The notes: generated by a model from the letters alone, not told the origin. A stretch of 64,000 bases of DNA from Strongylocentrotus purpuratus (GCF_000002235.5 NW_022145596.1:5576352-5640351), one strand, 5' to 3'. Counted from the stretch's first letter, positions 12,438-25,926 are shown. Made by a program: numbers and translations.

Positions 12438-15400
12438 TGATCAGCAATTCAAAGACATTTGTTTTTATAAAAGACACTTATTTTCTATTCTGTGGATTAT
12501 TGGAGGAATGCCAAGTCGATGGAATCATAGTACAATTAGGTGCAGAAATGTTCATAGAATTTGACTTATTTCTATGCTCTGTGAAAACCAAGCAAGACAT
12601 GGAGAAGTAATCGTGCTTGAAAATTTGGGGTGATGCTTTGATGGAACTGCTGCTTTTGACCATACTGGACCATGTAGACAGAAGGATTAAACAGGTATTT
12701 TCTCATCAGCTCTTCAAAGCTACCATAGTATAGCCAACATGGTATGCTTCTGTTGTTGTTGTTCATTGTATAATAAACATATCCTTGAAAAGATACAACT
12801 TTTATACATTCTTCATTCTCAGCCAAGCATAATGAAATGGTCATATTCTATTAAAGCATGTATTGATATTTTTTTCTGTCCAGTTTGTCGTCAGAATCTG
12901 TCAAAGTTCAACTCAGTACTTGTACAATGTAGTTATGAAGCCTTTATCAAATATATTGTGATTTTATTATGAAGATTTAATATTTCAGGTGCCTATTATA
13001 GCAGAACTCATCCAGATTATCAATGACAAAGACAATCATAATTATCCCTTCATAGTTGAGTACAATAACTAGATCATCTCCCACTTAAAATAGATAATTA
13101 TGCAGGTCTATGACAATATAGATCATACCAGCTGATTTTTGTAATGGGAGATTGTCCATTTCAAGATAAAGGTGAGCTCTGGTCATCGCATTGCATTGTG
13201 AAAGAAAAGGTGTGGAATGGATCAGAAAAAGTTGTTCATGTAAGTATTGGTGTGTACTGCAAAGTTCTGGAGTCATTAAAATCATAATAAATTTGGCCCA
13301 GTCTTGGTAAAGTGACAAGCACTGTACACAGAAAGATGTATATAGGACTACACAAATGGTGTCAGGGCTACCAACCTTGATTTCCTAATCTTTCTATGCT
13401 CATTACTCAGCCAGTATACATTTTCTACCAAAATTGTTTGGCAAATGACATTTATTTGTAATCTTGAACATTCAATGTAAGTTTCGTTTGATTCTGTGAG
13501 AATTTATTTTCTTTTTTTTTAACCAGAACTCACCTTTATCTGTAAACTATGAAGCAGTCACAACTATTGATACTGAATGATACCAATGAATATTTTTTTT
13601 TCTTCACATGAGTGGTATTGATGTTTCTATATGTATCTATTGCAAAACCACAAACTTTGGCGAATTGTTTAATATTTGCTGTTGGAAATTGCCAAAATAT
13701 ACCACTTTCATTCAAGTATTGATAAACTTTCAGGTTCTTAATAACATATTTTTGTTCATAATTTCGACAAAATTAGCTAGATCAAGTGAGTCTGTGATCG
13801 CTAGGTGATTTGAGCATCATGTTTGCAGATGTAAGGTCTCCTGTTATACTGAATATTTTATTTAAAGGGTGTTATGTGATTGTTGATTTGAAACAGTAAA
13901 CAGAAGAAAATCATAATATTTATCATTTATGTCAGACCTGTGCAAATGCTTACAACCAATTGGAATCTACTTTATCAATTGCAATTCAATAGAAATTTTA
14001 ACTTCGAATTCAAAAATTCATGGATCATGGCTGTGAAAAGAACATTCAGCTCAGTATTAAAGTGTGAGAGATTTTTTTATATAAAAAATATCTTAAAACT
14101 TGGGAGTGATCATGAACATTGATAAAGTGCTGACTCACATCTGAGAGCCTTGATCAGACTTACCGGTAGTATGTTTCTTTGTTGGATCCATCCTGTGTAA
14201 AATCTTAAATTGAATTGGAATCATTCTTGTTTCTGTGGCAAGGACATGGGATCTTGCCCTCTAAACATTGCCTCTAGAAGTGTTTTTTTAAAATAAATTT
14301 AATAAAGAGATGATGTAAAATTCAAAGACCAGAAAGTGCCCGGAAGATAAATACTTTTTCGCTGTGTCATGAGATTATCTTGATGGTTATGAAATGAAAT
14401 AAGAATCATGAATTTGATGCATGATATTGCAGAAAATTAAATGCTTTGAACCAGGATGTATGGGCATATATTTAAGGGTTTAATAATATTACATGTACCC
14501 TTTCCAGAAGGCAGTGTCAATATCGCTGGCCTCCTTTCCGAGTCGATAGCCTTGCTGGTAGGTTTTTCCCTTGTAGGAGCTTTGGAAATTTGAATGCACA
14601 CTTTTCCTACCAAAATACAAATAATTTGATCTAAAATAGTCTATTGATGGTTATCATATAACAAGATGAAAAAAGAACTATATCTGTAACTGTATCAAGG
14701 ATGAATCATTGAGTATTTTTGCTGGGTTGCTGGTTATAGAATGATACGCTTTTTTAATCAAGATCTTTGAATGTTAACCAGTACCTGGCAACTATACCAT
14801 AAAGAGCCTGTAATGAAAGTGGTGGGTCAGCATATTTGGGCACATTTTGATAACTCAATTTTTGTGTAAATGTGAAGTTATTGTAAGGCTCTCTTTACGG
14901 CCACCCCATAAATCGATCACTCGGGAACCAAAATCAGTCAAACAAATCATCAGAAGAAGCACTAAAATAATTATCAAGTAACTCTCTTATAGTATCTAGC
15001 AGAGTATATCATTCCTCAAGTGAACGACTCACAAAATATTTGTGCATTTACATGTAGGATCAAATATTCATTCCGTGATATGCAGTTCATTGACTTGAAT
15101 TTCAGGTGTTTCAAACCTTGATCATGTGAATGCTTCACTGATATTGTCAACTTCAGAATACAGACATTGCTACTTTTATAGAATGTTGGCATTTTCTAAC
15201 TTCTACAATTTAATGAGATGTTATCACAATTTTCTAATTTGTTCTGCTTTCTTCAAAACTTTCATAAATATATTTTTTTAAACATTTAGGGTTGATAATC
15301 CTTTGTAAAATCCTTTGTTGCGACGAGATGCCATTCTGTTGCACATTATTTTTGCGCCAATTTACCGCTTCATATCTGCATATAAAAATATGTACATGTG

Positions 15401-15758
15401 CAAGATAAGTATGCTATTATGTTATTGATATTGAATGTGTTGTAAAATTATTAATAATTTTTTGTAGAACAAACCATTTTCTGTACAGGTACATTTATAG
15501 AAGTTTAACTTCATACTGCATTTTTTATTAGTTTCTCCCAAGTGCTTCCGTAGGTCTTTTCTTATGGGTGAATAATACTGGTTTACTATATTAACACTTC
15601 ACACACTTGATGTATTAAATAATTGTAATTTTGATTGTCTGATTGAACGGGTGTTCCTTCATCTGCAATAAACAGTGACTAAATGGGCTCAAATGAAATG
15701 GTGCATTTGGTTAAGAATATGAAATTATTTGTTTGGTCTGGTAGATTTGGGGAAGGAG
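12438..15758. other. VAMP7 3-prime flank, no further gene seen
   Basis: AT-rich DNA without recognisable exons. Part is presumably the VAMP7 3-prime UTR, whose end I cannot fix; AATAAA motifs occur at 14292 and 14301. A degraded copy of the TTAA-ended MITE family lies at about 13145-13365. Confidence 0.5.
13145..13365 (-). mobile_element. Partial copy of the 36.6-kb MITE family
   Basis: In reverse orientation this shares long ordered stretches with 36780-36990: GCATTGTGAAAGAAA, GATCAGAAAA, a TACTGCAA...TTCTGGA word, AATTTGGCC and ACTGTACACAGAAAGATGTA. The outer terminus on one side is lost or diverged. Confidence 0.65.
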
Positions 15759-15766
15759 GCAGTGGG

Positions 15767-15806
15767 CAGTGGCGGATACAGCCAGTTGGTCCAATTTTTC
15801 AGGAAA

Positions 15807-15852
<46 letters not shown>

Positions 15853-16123
15853 GGGGTGAGAGACCACTTTTTTTTTTTTTTTCACCTAATTCGTGAGAAT
15901 TTTTTTTTTTTTTTAATTTTGTTGTTGTTGACCCGTCAGCCCCCCCCCCCCTGTGGATCCGCGCCTGCAGAGGATCCAGACGGCGTCAAGGGGGGGGGGG
16001 GGGGGCTTTTGTTTTTTGTTTTATATAGGTTAACTTTACGTTATTATCCTATTTTTTTATCGTTTTGGGGGGCTGGGGGGGGGGGGGCCGGGTCTGAATA
16101 ATCGCTCCGTGGATCCGCCCCTG
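15767..16123. mobile_element. Short non-autonomous hAT element with long G runs
   Basis: The element begins CAGTGGCGGATACAG and ends with the complement of CAGGGGCGGATCCACGGAG. GCAGTGGG flanks it on both sides (15759-15766 and 16124-16131), an 8-bp target duplication typical of hAT transposons. The 357-bp interior has a G run over 40 bases long near 15808-15850, further G and C runs, T runs, and an internal pair of terminus-like words at about 15953-15975, which may mark a nested or rearranged end. No transposase. Confidence 0.75.
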
Positions 16124-16131
16124 GCAGTGGG

Positions 16132-19100
16132 ACATTTGTAATCTTGGCGATGAAAGAAAATTGAATACCTGACTGAATGTTAAATATGCATTTTATTATA
16201 TACATGCTAATTGTATTTTTTTTCTTTTATCCTCTTTGCCAAGCAGAGCTAAGCATCCCGTTCTGATTATCTCATATCTATGAACTGAAGTATCTAATAT
16301 GCAATGTTCTATGTGCTGTTCATATCGTATTATTACGTGATTATGTCATTTGTATACATTTCTTCTGAAATTTCAATGGTATGGGATTTATACAAGGATG
16401 ATGCTGTTTCATGTTATGGTGTAATTAGTGTAAAAATGTAATGAAAATATTTTTATTATCAATTTAAGCACATTATTTATCTGATTTATGAAATCACTTT
16501 ATCAAATATTATGTTTGATCTTGAAATATTTTGTTTACAATTAAAATGGATATAACTCAAACATTCCTTTTGAAGCCTCTTTTTTAGACTGATGTACATG
16601 TATGTCTTTGTAATGTGCTTTAGTCTCTATACAGACACCAATAGCATGTTAAAAATAAAAGTTATATATTATGTATACGTATTACACTTAACATGATAAC
16701 AAAGACTTAACCTTAGGAAATGAACCATTTTCAAAATGTAGTCAATGTTATACACATTCACACAAATTCACCTGCGATCTTCCCCCTTTCTTTCATGCTT
16801 TTGACAATCCCTTTTCTGAAACCTCCCTCTTTTCTCACACCTCTCTTATCTAATTCCTCACTTTTTTTATTCACACCACATTTCTCTCATTCTCTTTTAC
16901 TATGATGCTTCTGCTGATTCAAGCTATGTCTTACATCGGGAGGTCCAATGACAACAAAAGCTATGAGACGGCTTCATTTGTATAAAAGCAAAGAAAAACT
17001 AATTTAATCTATTCTCAGTTCCAAGCCCACATGCTAATGGATGGGGGTACAACATACAAGGTTTACCTACATGACATGTCGAGCACTCAAGCTCTCAATG
17101 AATGCTCAAGGATTTTTACTCCACTACATAATTTGTTGCCAACTACTTAAAGTCACTCAAAAAATATATAAATGTTTTACTTTTCCCTCATGTGTATGAT
17201 TTGAAAAAGGCTGCTTCTAACTTCAATATCATTAGACATCATGCATTCAATGACATGTTGCTTTCAACAACCCCTTTTCACAATAAGTCGGGCACTGCAC
17301 GTCTTAATTAGAAAATTTGTTGCAAATATTTTCTTGAAGGAGTATTTTTTTTTACCTGAATCTGAGTTTTTGCCAGTTTTTCTGATCATTAGAAGCTTTT
17401 GTCAAGAAAATAATGAATATTTAAAGGAAGAATTGTATTAAAAAGCAGAAGTGTCATATACATTTCTAGAATATCCACCAATTAAATGATATAAAGACAA
17501 TGTAATGCATAAAGAAACAATATCAAGTGCTTGTATATGATAAAGATTCAACAGGATGACATTAAGGCCCCAAGAAAATGAAATTCATACACACGTGACA
17601 ATGTAAGATTTTCTGATAATCGAAAGCATGTCTGATCACATGTTAAAACAGCATCAGTTCAGCTGTACTTCAAAAATAGATTTTTTTTCAAGGTAAAAAG
17701 AATTAAATTTTATTTCAATTTTCAAGGAGAGGGTTATTGATCCACAAAATCATCCTACAATCAGGACAAGCACTAGCTGGTAGATCAGCTTCCAGGCTTA
17801 GATACATGATCAATATAAATACATGAATATGCATATGAACTACAATTAATATGCACCAGCACATAAAACGGGAGAAAACAAAACAGGAAAAGCAACTTAA
17901 AACAATTATATACAAGATGACGTAAGGATACAAACGTGAAATCAATAAATAGAAATCGCCAAGCTTATATAGATCAAAGCATTCTTTGGCAGGTATACTG
18001 CAAACTACAATGAAAGTATTTTTAACATAGAACAAGAATGCATTATGAATCTACTCTACTCATGATAAATATCTATTTTTAAAATTCTTTTTTTTTGTTC
18101 CTCCATAGGTACCCCCACCCCCCCCCCCCCCCCAAAAAAATAAAAAATAAATAAATAAATAAATAAAATAAAATAATCAACAAAAATCATGAAATAATAA
18201 ATTGTGGTTATCCTGGAAGAATTTACATTAATATCAGATTAGCAAAAATATATTTTACATGAAACATGCAAACAGTTGACAAAAGAGATTGAATTGAAAA
18301 ATTGGCAAGACTATGATTTTCAGATTATACCATAACAAAATTACTGATCAACTTACTTGTTTACCTGTATGTAAATTATCAATAAATACTACGACTCTAC
18401 AAATTTTTCAAAGTATACAGTCTATCCAAGTTTTTGATAACATAAATAAACATGTCAGTAATAAAGGATTGTATATATCATACACATACATAATAACTTT
18501 TAAAATATGATATATGATTGACCATATCATAATTAAACAATGCATCTCTCTACTGATAATCATATGTATACATGTATGTGAGTGGGTGGGTGTCGGTGCC
18601 TCACACATTCCAAATCTACAAATAAAGTTATTCAGCATAGACCAAAATTGGTAAAAGAAAAAAAAATTGACTTAACAAAAGTTGCAGTATGATATTGATA
18701 AAATAAAAAGGGGGAAAAAACATCCTTCCATACTTCCAGAATTGTTCCAAATAATTGAAAATAAAGACTGCATATTAAAGAAAAATTGATGTTAAATCTT
18801 CCAAATGGCAACAATTGAGTTTATAAAGAGCAGTGCCACATACACAATATCAACTGGTTAAAATAAAAGATTGAATAGATAAGGATAAAGTATAGCGAAA
18901 GATTGATACAGGAACCTATACAATATTCAACAAGACTTCCCTACAGTGAAAAGGATAAATCCAAAAACCAGTCAAAAAATGTCAGAATCATGAGGATTTC
19001 TTAGGCACAAAGTGAAGATTAAATACAACAGTCAAATTTTGAAATCTACACCGTGTATGAAGAAAAAATGACAATACTTGTTGAGTTGTAAAGTGAAGGA

Positions 19101-19711
19101 GTAGGCAGAGAATTAAATGAACAGATTTGGCACAGAACTACAAATATATTCAAAACTGATTTCTGCCCAGCATAAGGATTACGTGATTGTTGTAATAATG
19201 AACTAGAGAAATACAATATCATATAATTAAGTGGTTAATGGTGAGCTGTGAGGAAGGAAACCGAGCCCGAACAGATCTCATTTTATTTTTTTTTAATTAG
19301 AAGAGTTCAAGAACAGCGAATGATCTCTTTCCTACATTACACAGAACTCAAGGCATCTCCAAGAAAAATGCCAGTTGATTATAGCTCCTATGCATTTATT
19401 TGAAGTTTGGAAATGATGAAGGCAGGAATACTACACACAGGAAATTGTTGCATGATTTGTGTTTCAGAAACATGCTAATGGACAATGGTCCCATTTTTTG
19501 TTCACTCATATGCATTTGCAAAAGCAGCAGTATAAACTACTTTAAAAGAAGTTCTTCCATACTCTCAATTTCTGCAATACAATGAATGCATGCAGAAGAA
19601 GTGATACATTACTAAATAATTGAAAGACCACAGATTTAGTACTTGTACATGATGTACATTCTCATGTACTATTCGGTAAAAATACATTGAATTCCTAAAT
19701 GTCCCAAACCC
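16132..19711. other. Intergenic, no gene seen
   Basis: AT-rich sequence with a C run followed by A-rich (AAAT) repeats at 18118-18172. Several short open frames occur on both strands; none resembles a known protein and none has neighbouring splice signals forming a consistent gene model. Confidence 0.5.
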
Positions 19712-19923
19712 CATGGGTGGTATTCTCGAAAGCGGCCTAAGTTAAACCTGGCCTAAGTTAAACCGTGGTTTAGTTAGGCCAGGCTTAACTTAGGCCGCTG
19801 ACCTAAATCATTTTCATTTCTCGAAAGGTGGCCTAACTGATCCATGGTTTAAACCTGGCCTAACTTAGTCCATGGATTATTCACCATGGTTAGGGTTTCT
19901 GCACATGCTCAGTACCGAAGCTG

Positions 19924-20091
19924 CGACGTCACAATGCACTAAGACAATGGATGCGCGCAGTGTGGAGAGGATGGATCACCTCGATAACTTGAGCAATATG
20001 ACGTCACAATGCACTAAGACAATGGGCTAAGACAATAGATGCGCGCAGTGTGGAGAGGATGCATCACTTTGACAACTTGAGCAATATGACG
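19924..20091. repeat. Tandem duplication inside the Harbinger element
   Basis: Two adjacent copies begin GACGTCACAATGCACTAAG and continue with ATGCGCGCAGTGTGGAGAGG and TTGAGCAATAT. The second copy carries a small internal addition (GGGCTAAGACAATAG region). A third GACGTC follows at about 20089 and is interrupted there by the next insertion. Confidence 0.75.
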
Positions 20092-20094
20092 TCC

Positions 20095-20530
20095 AGGGGC
20101 GGCGGAGCGACTTTCAAAGCGGGGGGCAGCACCAACAAAAAGGGCACTTGCTGGAATTGTATCATTGTTAAAAGAGAAATTATCAGAGGTGAAAAGGGTC
20201 ACATTTCACACCTAAAAAGGGGCATTGAACATATTTTAAAAGGGGCACTTATGAGAATGAAAAAGAGGCACTTAAAAAAAAGGAAATGTGCATTTGTTGT
20301 TAATAGGGGCACCTCTCAAATTTAAATAGGGCAATTATCAGAGGTGAAGGGGCACTTCTTAAAAGTGAAAAAGGGGCACTTATTGCAAAGGAAAATGGAA
20401 ACTTGTCAAAGGAAAAGGGGCGCGTGTCAAAATTAAAGGGGCACTTATCAGAGGTGAAAAGGGGAAGGGGCACTTTTCCTATGGAAAAAGGGGCATTTGA
20501 AAAAGGGGCACTGTACCCCCCCCCCCCAAC
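20095..20530 (+). repeat. Degenerate GGGGCAC minisatellite with hAT-like left end
   Basis: It starts CAGGGGCGGCGGAGCGAC, resembling a hAT terminus. Then the word GGGGCACTT, or a close variant preceded by an A run, recurs irregularly more than ten times on the same strand, several times followed by ATCAGAGGTGAAA. It ends in a C run near 20517-20527. No matching right terminus was found. Open frames across it are low-complexity artefacts. Confidence 0.6.
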
Positions 20531-20547
20531 TCTTTCTCCCTATCTCC

Positions 20548-20548
20548 A

Positions 20549-20584
<36 letters not shown>
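20548..20584. repeat. CT/CA microsatellite
   Basis: A run of CT dinucleotides passes directly into CACACACACAC. A second CT-rich stretch lies at about 20660-20685. Confidence 0.9.
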
Positions 20585-22437
20585 TATCTCACATCATTGT
20601 TTATTTCTCTCACCATTAAATTGTTCTTTCTCATTTGGTTCCCTTTCTCTTTTACTCTATCTCTCTCTCTCTCTCCCTCTCTGTTCTCTCACTGTTCTAT
20701 TTCAAGACTTTTCCATGTATAATTCAATGAACCCAACAGCATGCACACTTAAAATCAAAAGATATGAAAGGAATATTGTATATGACATATCAACAATTAT
20801 GTTCAATTTATTTATTTTTCTTAAAACAGAAAAGATTGTAATTCACAATGAATACGATTATAAAATTGAAGGTCAAATATTAAGCTCCAATAGCCTCATA
20901 ATCTGCTACTTGAAACTAATAGAATTAAATGTTATGTATTTGTTACATTACTTTTTCCCATTTTTTTAAAACAAAGCATAGTCTACTTTTGAGCCGTGTT
21001 TCATGACTTGCACTATATTATAAAACACATCATGAAACATGATTTCTTAAATGATTCTAAATCACAATTTTTCCAGTGAAACAATGAACATCTGATGTAC
21101 ATAAAAAACATCCTTATGAGTGATGGTTGCTTTGTGGTTCACATACACAACAAGGACATATCAGGCTTTTTATCAATGGTTGCTTGTTTGTTACCATAGC
21201 TTCATGTTATGAGGATTATAATACAAAGGTTTTGATCCCCATGCAGTCACAGTTACAGCAGATGGAGTCTGGTTCATTGAAGAGGCTAAGTAGAACTTTA
21301 TAGTCCTTGCAAGTATGTCTGTTGAATGAAAAGAGAAAAGAATGAAAGGAAGCACATTGAAACCTATTTCTGTTAAACATTAAAAAGGTCTTGCATGTAC
21401 ATTGTGGTAAAAGTGGAGTGCATAATCAATTACATGAAAGTATTGATTGAAAAATGTGAATGAACAAATGCCATCCTTGAAGTACCTGGGCATACAAACA
21501 ACAACTTATTCGTACAGCCTACCTGTCAGATATTCAGCAGCTCAGTAGTTCTCCTTCCTCTCTCTGAATTTGTCTCAGTTATCGGGGAATTTGACTTCAT
21601 TTATTTTACTGAAGAAAAACATCATCCTGAAACAAAAATAAAAAGGTTTATACCTCATTAAAATATCAAAGACCTACTCCATTGATAATTGGTCTTAGTT
21701 ATAGTGTCAATCATATTCTTAACTCCAAGTTGTACTTGCCATGTCATGGCCTAAGAAAGCCCTAAGTAGTTAAAGTCTATAGCCAAGTTAGTCCCTTCCC
21801 TAAAATCAAGTCTAGAGGTCTACATCTTACTTAGATAACCAGCCGACAGTTGGCCTAACCTAGATGTAAACGCAGCCTGGAATAGAGATTTTACAAGGCC
21901 CTAATCGTTAGAGCCCAACTTTTCCATTTTAGTTCAATCTAGCATTAGACCAAATATTGTCTTTGTTTATGTTATCTCCCAAAATGAGCTTCGTGAAAGG
22001 GAAAAAGTAAAATGAAAATTTACTGCACTATACTGTACCTAAGTTTGTAGGTCTCTAAGTCTTATATGGTCCATAATTGTTAGTGGTAGGTTTGAATTTT
22101 CTTCTGACCCAAATTTGAAAGTAATTAATCAACTGTTGATTATTTGTGTCTTATTTTCAGATAGTTCTGCCCAGAAGTCTAGGCCAAGATGTCACTGTCA
22201 GGAGTGACTGGTAGCCATGGCAATCGAGCTGAAAATATTAGCTCATGCCGATTTCAAATGAATAAAAGTTTGAGTGTAGATTGCACCTACATTCATCAGA
22301 CAAAACAATTTTAAATCACTTCATAATGTACCTGTAGACACATCTGCAGATTCATAAAATCAGCAGATCTGTTTAATAAAAATTGTATAAACATGACTTA
22401 GTTTACAAAATTTAGGCGTAATTACAGCTTTACTCAC

Positions 22438-22746
22438 CAGCAGACTTTCCAAGAAAAATGGGCTATTTTTCCTGTTCAGGAAATAACTGGTGTTTGGCCA
22501 ACTGGCTTGGAGACGCCTATGTGGGTGCAATCAATAGCACCGACCATATTAACGCCAGGGAAATGGCAGTAATTATAAAATTCATGTTGGGTCTGCACTC
22601 TGCAGGACTGCCTCTCTTGTTGAAGGAATTGAGATGTATTGCTCCCATCTCCTGGCAATGGCTATTGAGATGGACTTCACAAGGCGGGACACCGTAGCTT
22701 GGGAGAGGCCTTCTTTTTTCATCCCCATGCATCAATTGAAAAGAAC
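22438..22746 (-). pseudogene. Harbinger transposase (HARBI1-like) exon, decayed
   Basis: Read on the minus strand from an AG at 22747-22748 to a GTGAGT donor at 22432-22437. The first part gives EGLSQATVSRLVKSIS and RWEQYISIP, matching the helix-turn-helix segment of Harbinger nucleases. A later part in a different frame gives FPGVNMVGAIDCTHIG, containing the first catalytic Asp motif GAIDCTH. A third segment, in yet another frame, gives YFLNRKNSPFF with the NRK motif. The three segments keep family order but need at least two frame changes, so the exon is broken. Downstream DDE exons were not seen. Confidence 0.8.
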
Positions 22747-23100
22747 CTGAAATAGCAGAAAATCAAGATGAAAAATATGTTGATATTTGATAAGATATTA
22801 TAATTTCTCTTTCTCTGTAGTTTACTAACTAATAGTATTATTAGACTAAACTACTGTAACATTATCAACAAATGTATGTCAAAAAAAGGAAGCTTCTGTC
22901 CATTTCCTTTCAATTTCTATTAGACCTGTCTAGACTAGACTCTTATTGATGAAATTTAGATCTAGGTCTAGTAATATTATTTTAAAAAAATGTTTTTCTT
23001 GGGGGGGGGGGGGTGGTTCTGAAAATCATCATCGTCCTGTAGAAAATTATTGCACCAACAGCCACAACTACTAGCACTGCAGCTCAGGCAGAGGTGATAC

Positions 23101-23540
23101 CAGACCGAAATTTCTGTCTCTTCGTTCGTTAGCCTCTGATTTGGGTAGGGTCGGCTCCTGAAAGAGAGGAGCCGATGTTATGTTTAAAAACAGGTTCATT
23201 GAAACTAACATGCAATTGAAATTAACATGCCACTTAGAAATGCACTGCAGCTGTTAAGGCACAGTTCATTGTTATTCATATTACTAGATGCATACACACA
23301 ATGAATGTATGCAAGGTCCTCTGTTCACTACATTATACATGTAAAAGCACATGGATATCGAGTCTGGATTAAACTACCAAAGCAACCACACGTGTTTCTG
23401 AAGGCTCCATTTTGTTTGTCTCTATACTTGCATTTATTTAGCTTAATAGTTATTACTTCCAACCCACAACACAACAGCCGACACTACCCAAATCAGAGGC
23501 TAACGAACGAAAGAGACTGCATGCTAGTCCACTTTTAGGC
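23101..23540. mobile_element. Nested inverted-repeat element inside Harbinger
   Basis: The left arm at about 23101-23155 (CTCTTCGTTCGTTAGCCTCT, then GATTTGGGTAG) reappears as its complement at about 23486-23517. The left arm is followed by a small palindrome, GGCTCCTGAAAGAGAGGAGCC. The left arm is related to 757-830. Exact ends and target duplication are not clear. Confidence 0.55.
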
Positions 23541-24158
23541 AACAGCGTCTCAAAAATCCACTATAAAAGTAGTTTCTACGTCTAGCAATGATAGTTTTAA
23601 GGTGGTGTTAAGGTGGTATATGCGTACGAAAGTACAATAGTGCCAAGAAAAAAATTACCCGGTAAGAAATTGATCAATCTCAGGAAACGAAAATGTTAAC
23701 CGACAATTATTTGCACGTATGGGACTGGTCTGCGAACACCATGAAACTTTACCAAGTTTCCCCAAAATGTATTCAGTTAAAAGCATTTTAGATTATCACC
23801 AGTACAGCAACATGAAAGTAACACAAATACTTTATTAGCTGGTGTAACTTTCATGAGCGCTTATCCTTACAAAAGAGTGTAAATTGTTATCAAATATAGA
23901 AATTCAAATGCAAAACTTACCGTTCACTCTCCGCGGACAGTCGATTTAACTAAAAAGTGACGTCACGTGAAGTTAGGCCGAACTATGACGTATTTAAACC
24001 TGCCCTCTGAGCGGCCTAAAGTTAGGCCGAACTATGACGTATTTAAGCCTGGCTTATCTTTAGGCCACCTTCGAGAATAGCAAAAAAGATAGTCCATGGT
24101 TTAAACCAGGTTTAGGCCACTGATTTAACTTAGGCCGCTTTCGAGAATACCACCCCAT

Positions 24159-25925
24159 GTCTTCATGACATTTACATCATTTCAACATACTGGACTGACA
24201 ATCTACAATAGTAGCACCTTCCGTTATAACATTGTTATCTTTTTCTTCATCTACTAATGCAACCTGTGGCTTCATTCATATATTTCATTATAACATTTTA
24301 GAAAACTAATCCCTTGCCAGTATAAATTCTGCTGGAAATATGGCACCAATGGATATGATTGCTTTCACGTTCACCAGCTGTAGAAGACTAAAGAGATTAT
24401 AATATCACCACTTTGCATACCAGTAACGTATATCTATTTCCCTTGACCTTGAAAAATTGTCATATTCCATCCAGTAAGTCTAGGCTAACATTTCAGCCTT
24501 CGCATCTAAAATTGTGACAAAGAACGGGTCCTATCTGATATTACAAAGACTTATCAAAATGAATAAAAAATGATGTTCTATACAAGATTCATTGTGACAC
24601 TATATTTAGAAAATGTTACATGCATCCATATTCATTACATTCAATCCTTAGTATCAAAGTCATTCAGTCCTCCATTTTATTCCTTGTAAAAGTCTCCTAC
24701 ATCTCTATTCAAATTCCTACATGTTATCCAGCATTTAAAGACATGCATGCAATTGGCGTGCCATCTATATGAATGAATAATGTCTGAATTCCCAGTCTTG
24801 ATAGACACTTGTCTCACATTGACAAAACAATGTTTGTAAATTTGCACATTTATAAAAACACATGTGACCATAAATAGCTTAACTTCCAAGTGTGTGTGAT
24901 CTCCAAATTTTTTTCTCACAAAAAAATTAAAATAATAATAATTTCAACATTCTTTTTTTATTGAAAATAAAAATATATGCTCGAGGCAATAACTCATCAT
25001 GCATCATTACATATACATTGTATAAACAAAAATAATTGTAAAAGAGCAAAAAAATATCTACCATAATTGCATAAACCCAAAGTGTGAGGTTTTATGGTTC
25101 ATGGAAAACAATAAAAATTGTATAATAATTTATAATTTATAATTATTGGAAGATCTATCACAGTATTTGTGACCGTAGTGGAAGATATGACATACCAATT
25201 GTGTCGATTGTGCTTCCTTATTATGTCCATGCCCATGAACGACCTATAGTTTTCAACTATATGCAGAATATATATTCCAGCCCTGAAAATATGCTTCTCT
25301 GTAGGCTTGAATCAGCCTTCAATATAAATTTTAATTTTGATAGAAAAGTATGTGGTCACAGACCAGCTTGATTCTGCGCTCATTGATGTCCAAACTACTT
25401 TCCAGAACAGAACTTTTCTTCACAAGTTTCCTTGTCTAATTTGATTGTTGCTTTTTCACTTTAAAGTTGAAAAGATTATATCTGCAATCCTTGATAGTCA
25501 AACTTTCCACTAAGATACCGGTGGTATGTTGTTTAGAACATTTAAAAAACATCATCTTCCATCAACAAATTATCTGAAATCCTGGATCCTGCTATGGTAT
25601 ACGTAAGTAAACTGTACTTTTACTTATCAGTTCATTTCACTCACAAAATGCCCAAACTTGCCTTTTTTTTTATCTGGTTACCTAAAAACTAGAAAGGATC
25701 CTTTCATCATGAAGGGCTACACTGGGTGAATCCATACCAATCACTTCTTCAACCCATCCTCATCTACAGATCTAGCTTACAGAGAGGGAGTGGAACCATG
25801 TAACATCACCCTATTGGAGTATCTTGAGCACCTTGCAAGGAGGATAGGACTGCTATACAACATCAATCAACCACCGATACTCACCAAGGAGTGGGGCAGG
25901 GGTGGGTCTTTGGCGCCTGCCTAGA
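24159..25925. other. Intergenic, ILK downstream flank
   Basis: AT-rich DNA with no recognised exon. Part may be ILK 3-prime UTR, but no polyadenylation site can be chosen with confidence. Confidence 0.45.
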
Positions 25926-25926
25926 G

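Larger units (their letters stand above)
19715..24155. mobile_element. PIF/Harbinger DNA transposon, 4.4 kb, with nested insertions
   Basis: The ends are inverted repeats: GGGTGGTATTCTCGAAAGCG from 19715 and its complement ending at 24155, continuing through GCCTAAGTTAAA. CAT occurs immediately outside both ends (19712-19714, 24156-24158), the 3-bp duplication expected of PIF/Harbinger. Subterminal regions of about 150-200 bp carry many direct and inverted GGCCTAA / TTAGGCC words, likely transposase-binding sites. Inside lie a transposase exon on the minus strand (22438-22746), a tandem duplication (19924-20091), a G-rich repetitive insertion (20095-20530) and a nested inverted-repeat element (about 23101-23540). 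The transposase reading frame is damaged, so this copy is unlikely to be autonomous. Confidence 0.85.

Noticed and set aside
15769-16101. 110-codon frame with a poly-glycine stretch
   Set aside because: Produced by the G run of a hAT MITE.
17715-18035. 106-codon minus-strand frame with hydrophobic segments
   Set aside because: No recognisable family, no splice partners and AT-rich composition typical of chance frames.
20403-20969. 188-codon frame, the longest in the window
   Set aside because: Runs through GGGGCAC repeats and CT/CA microsatellites. No domain.
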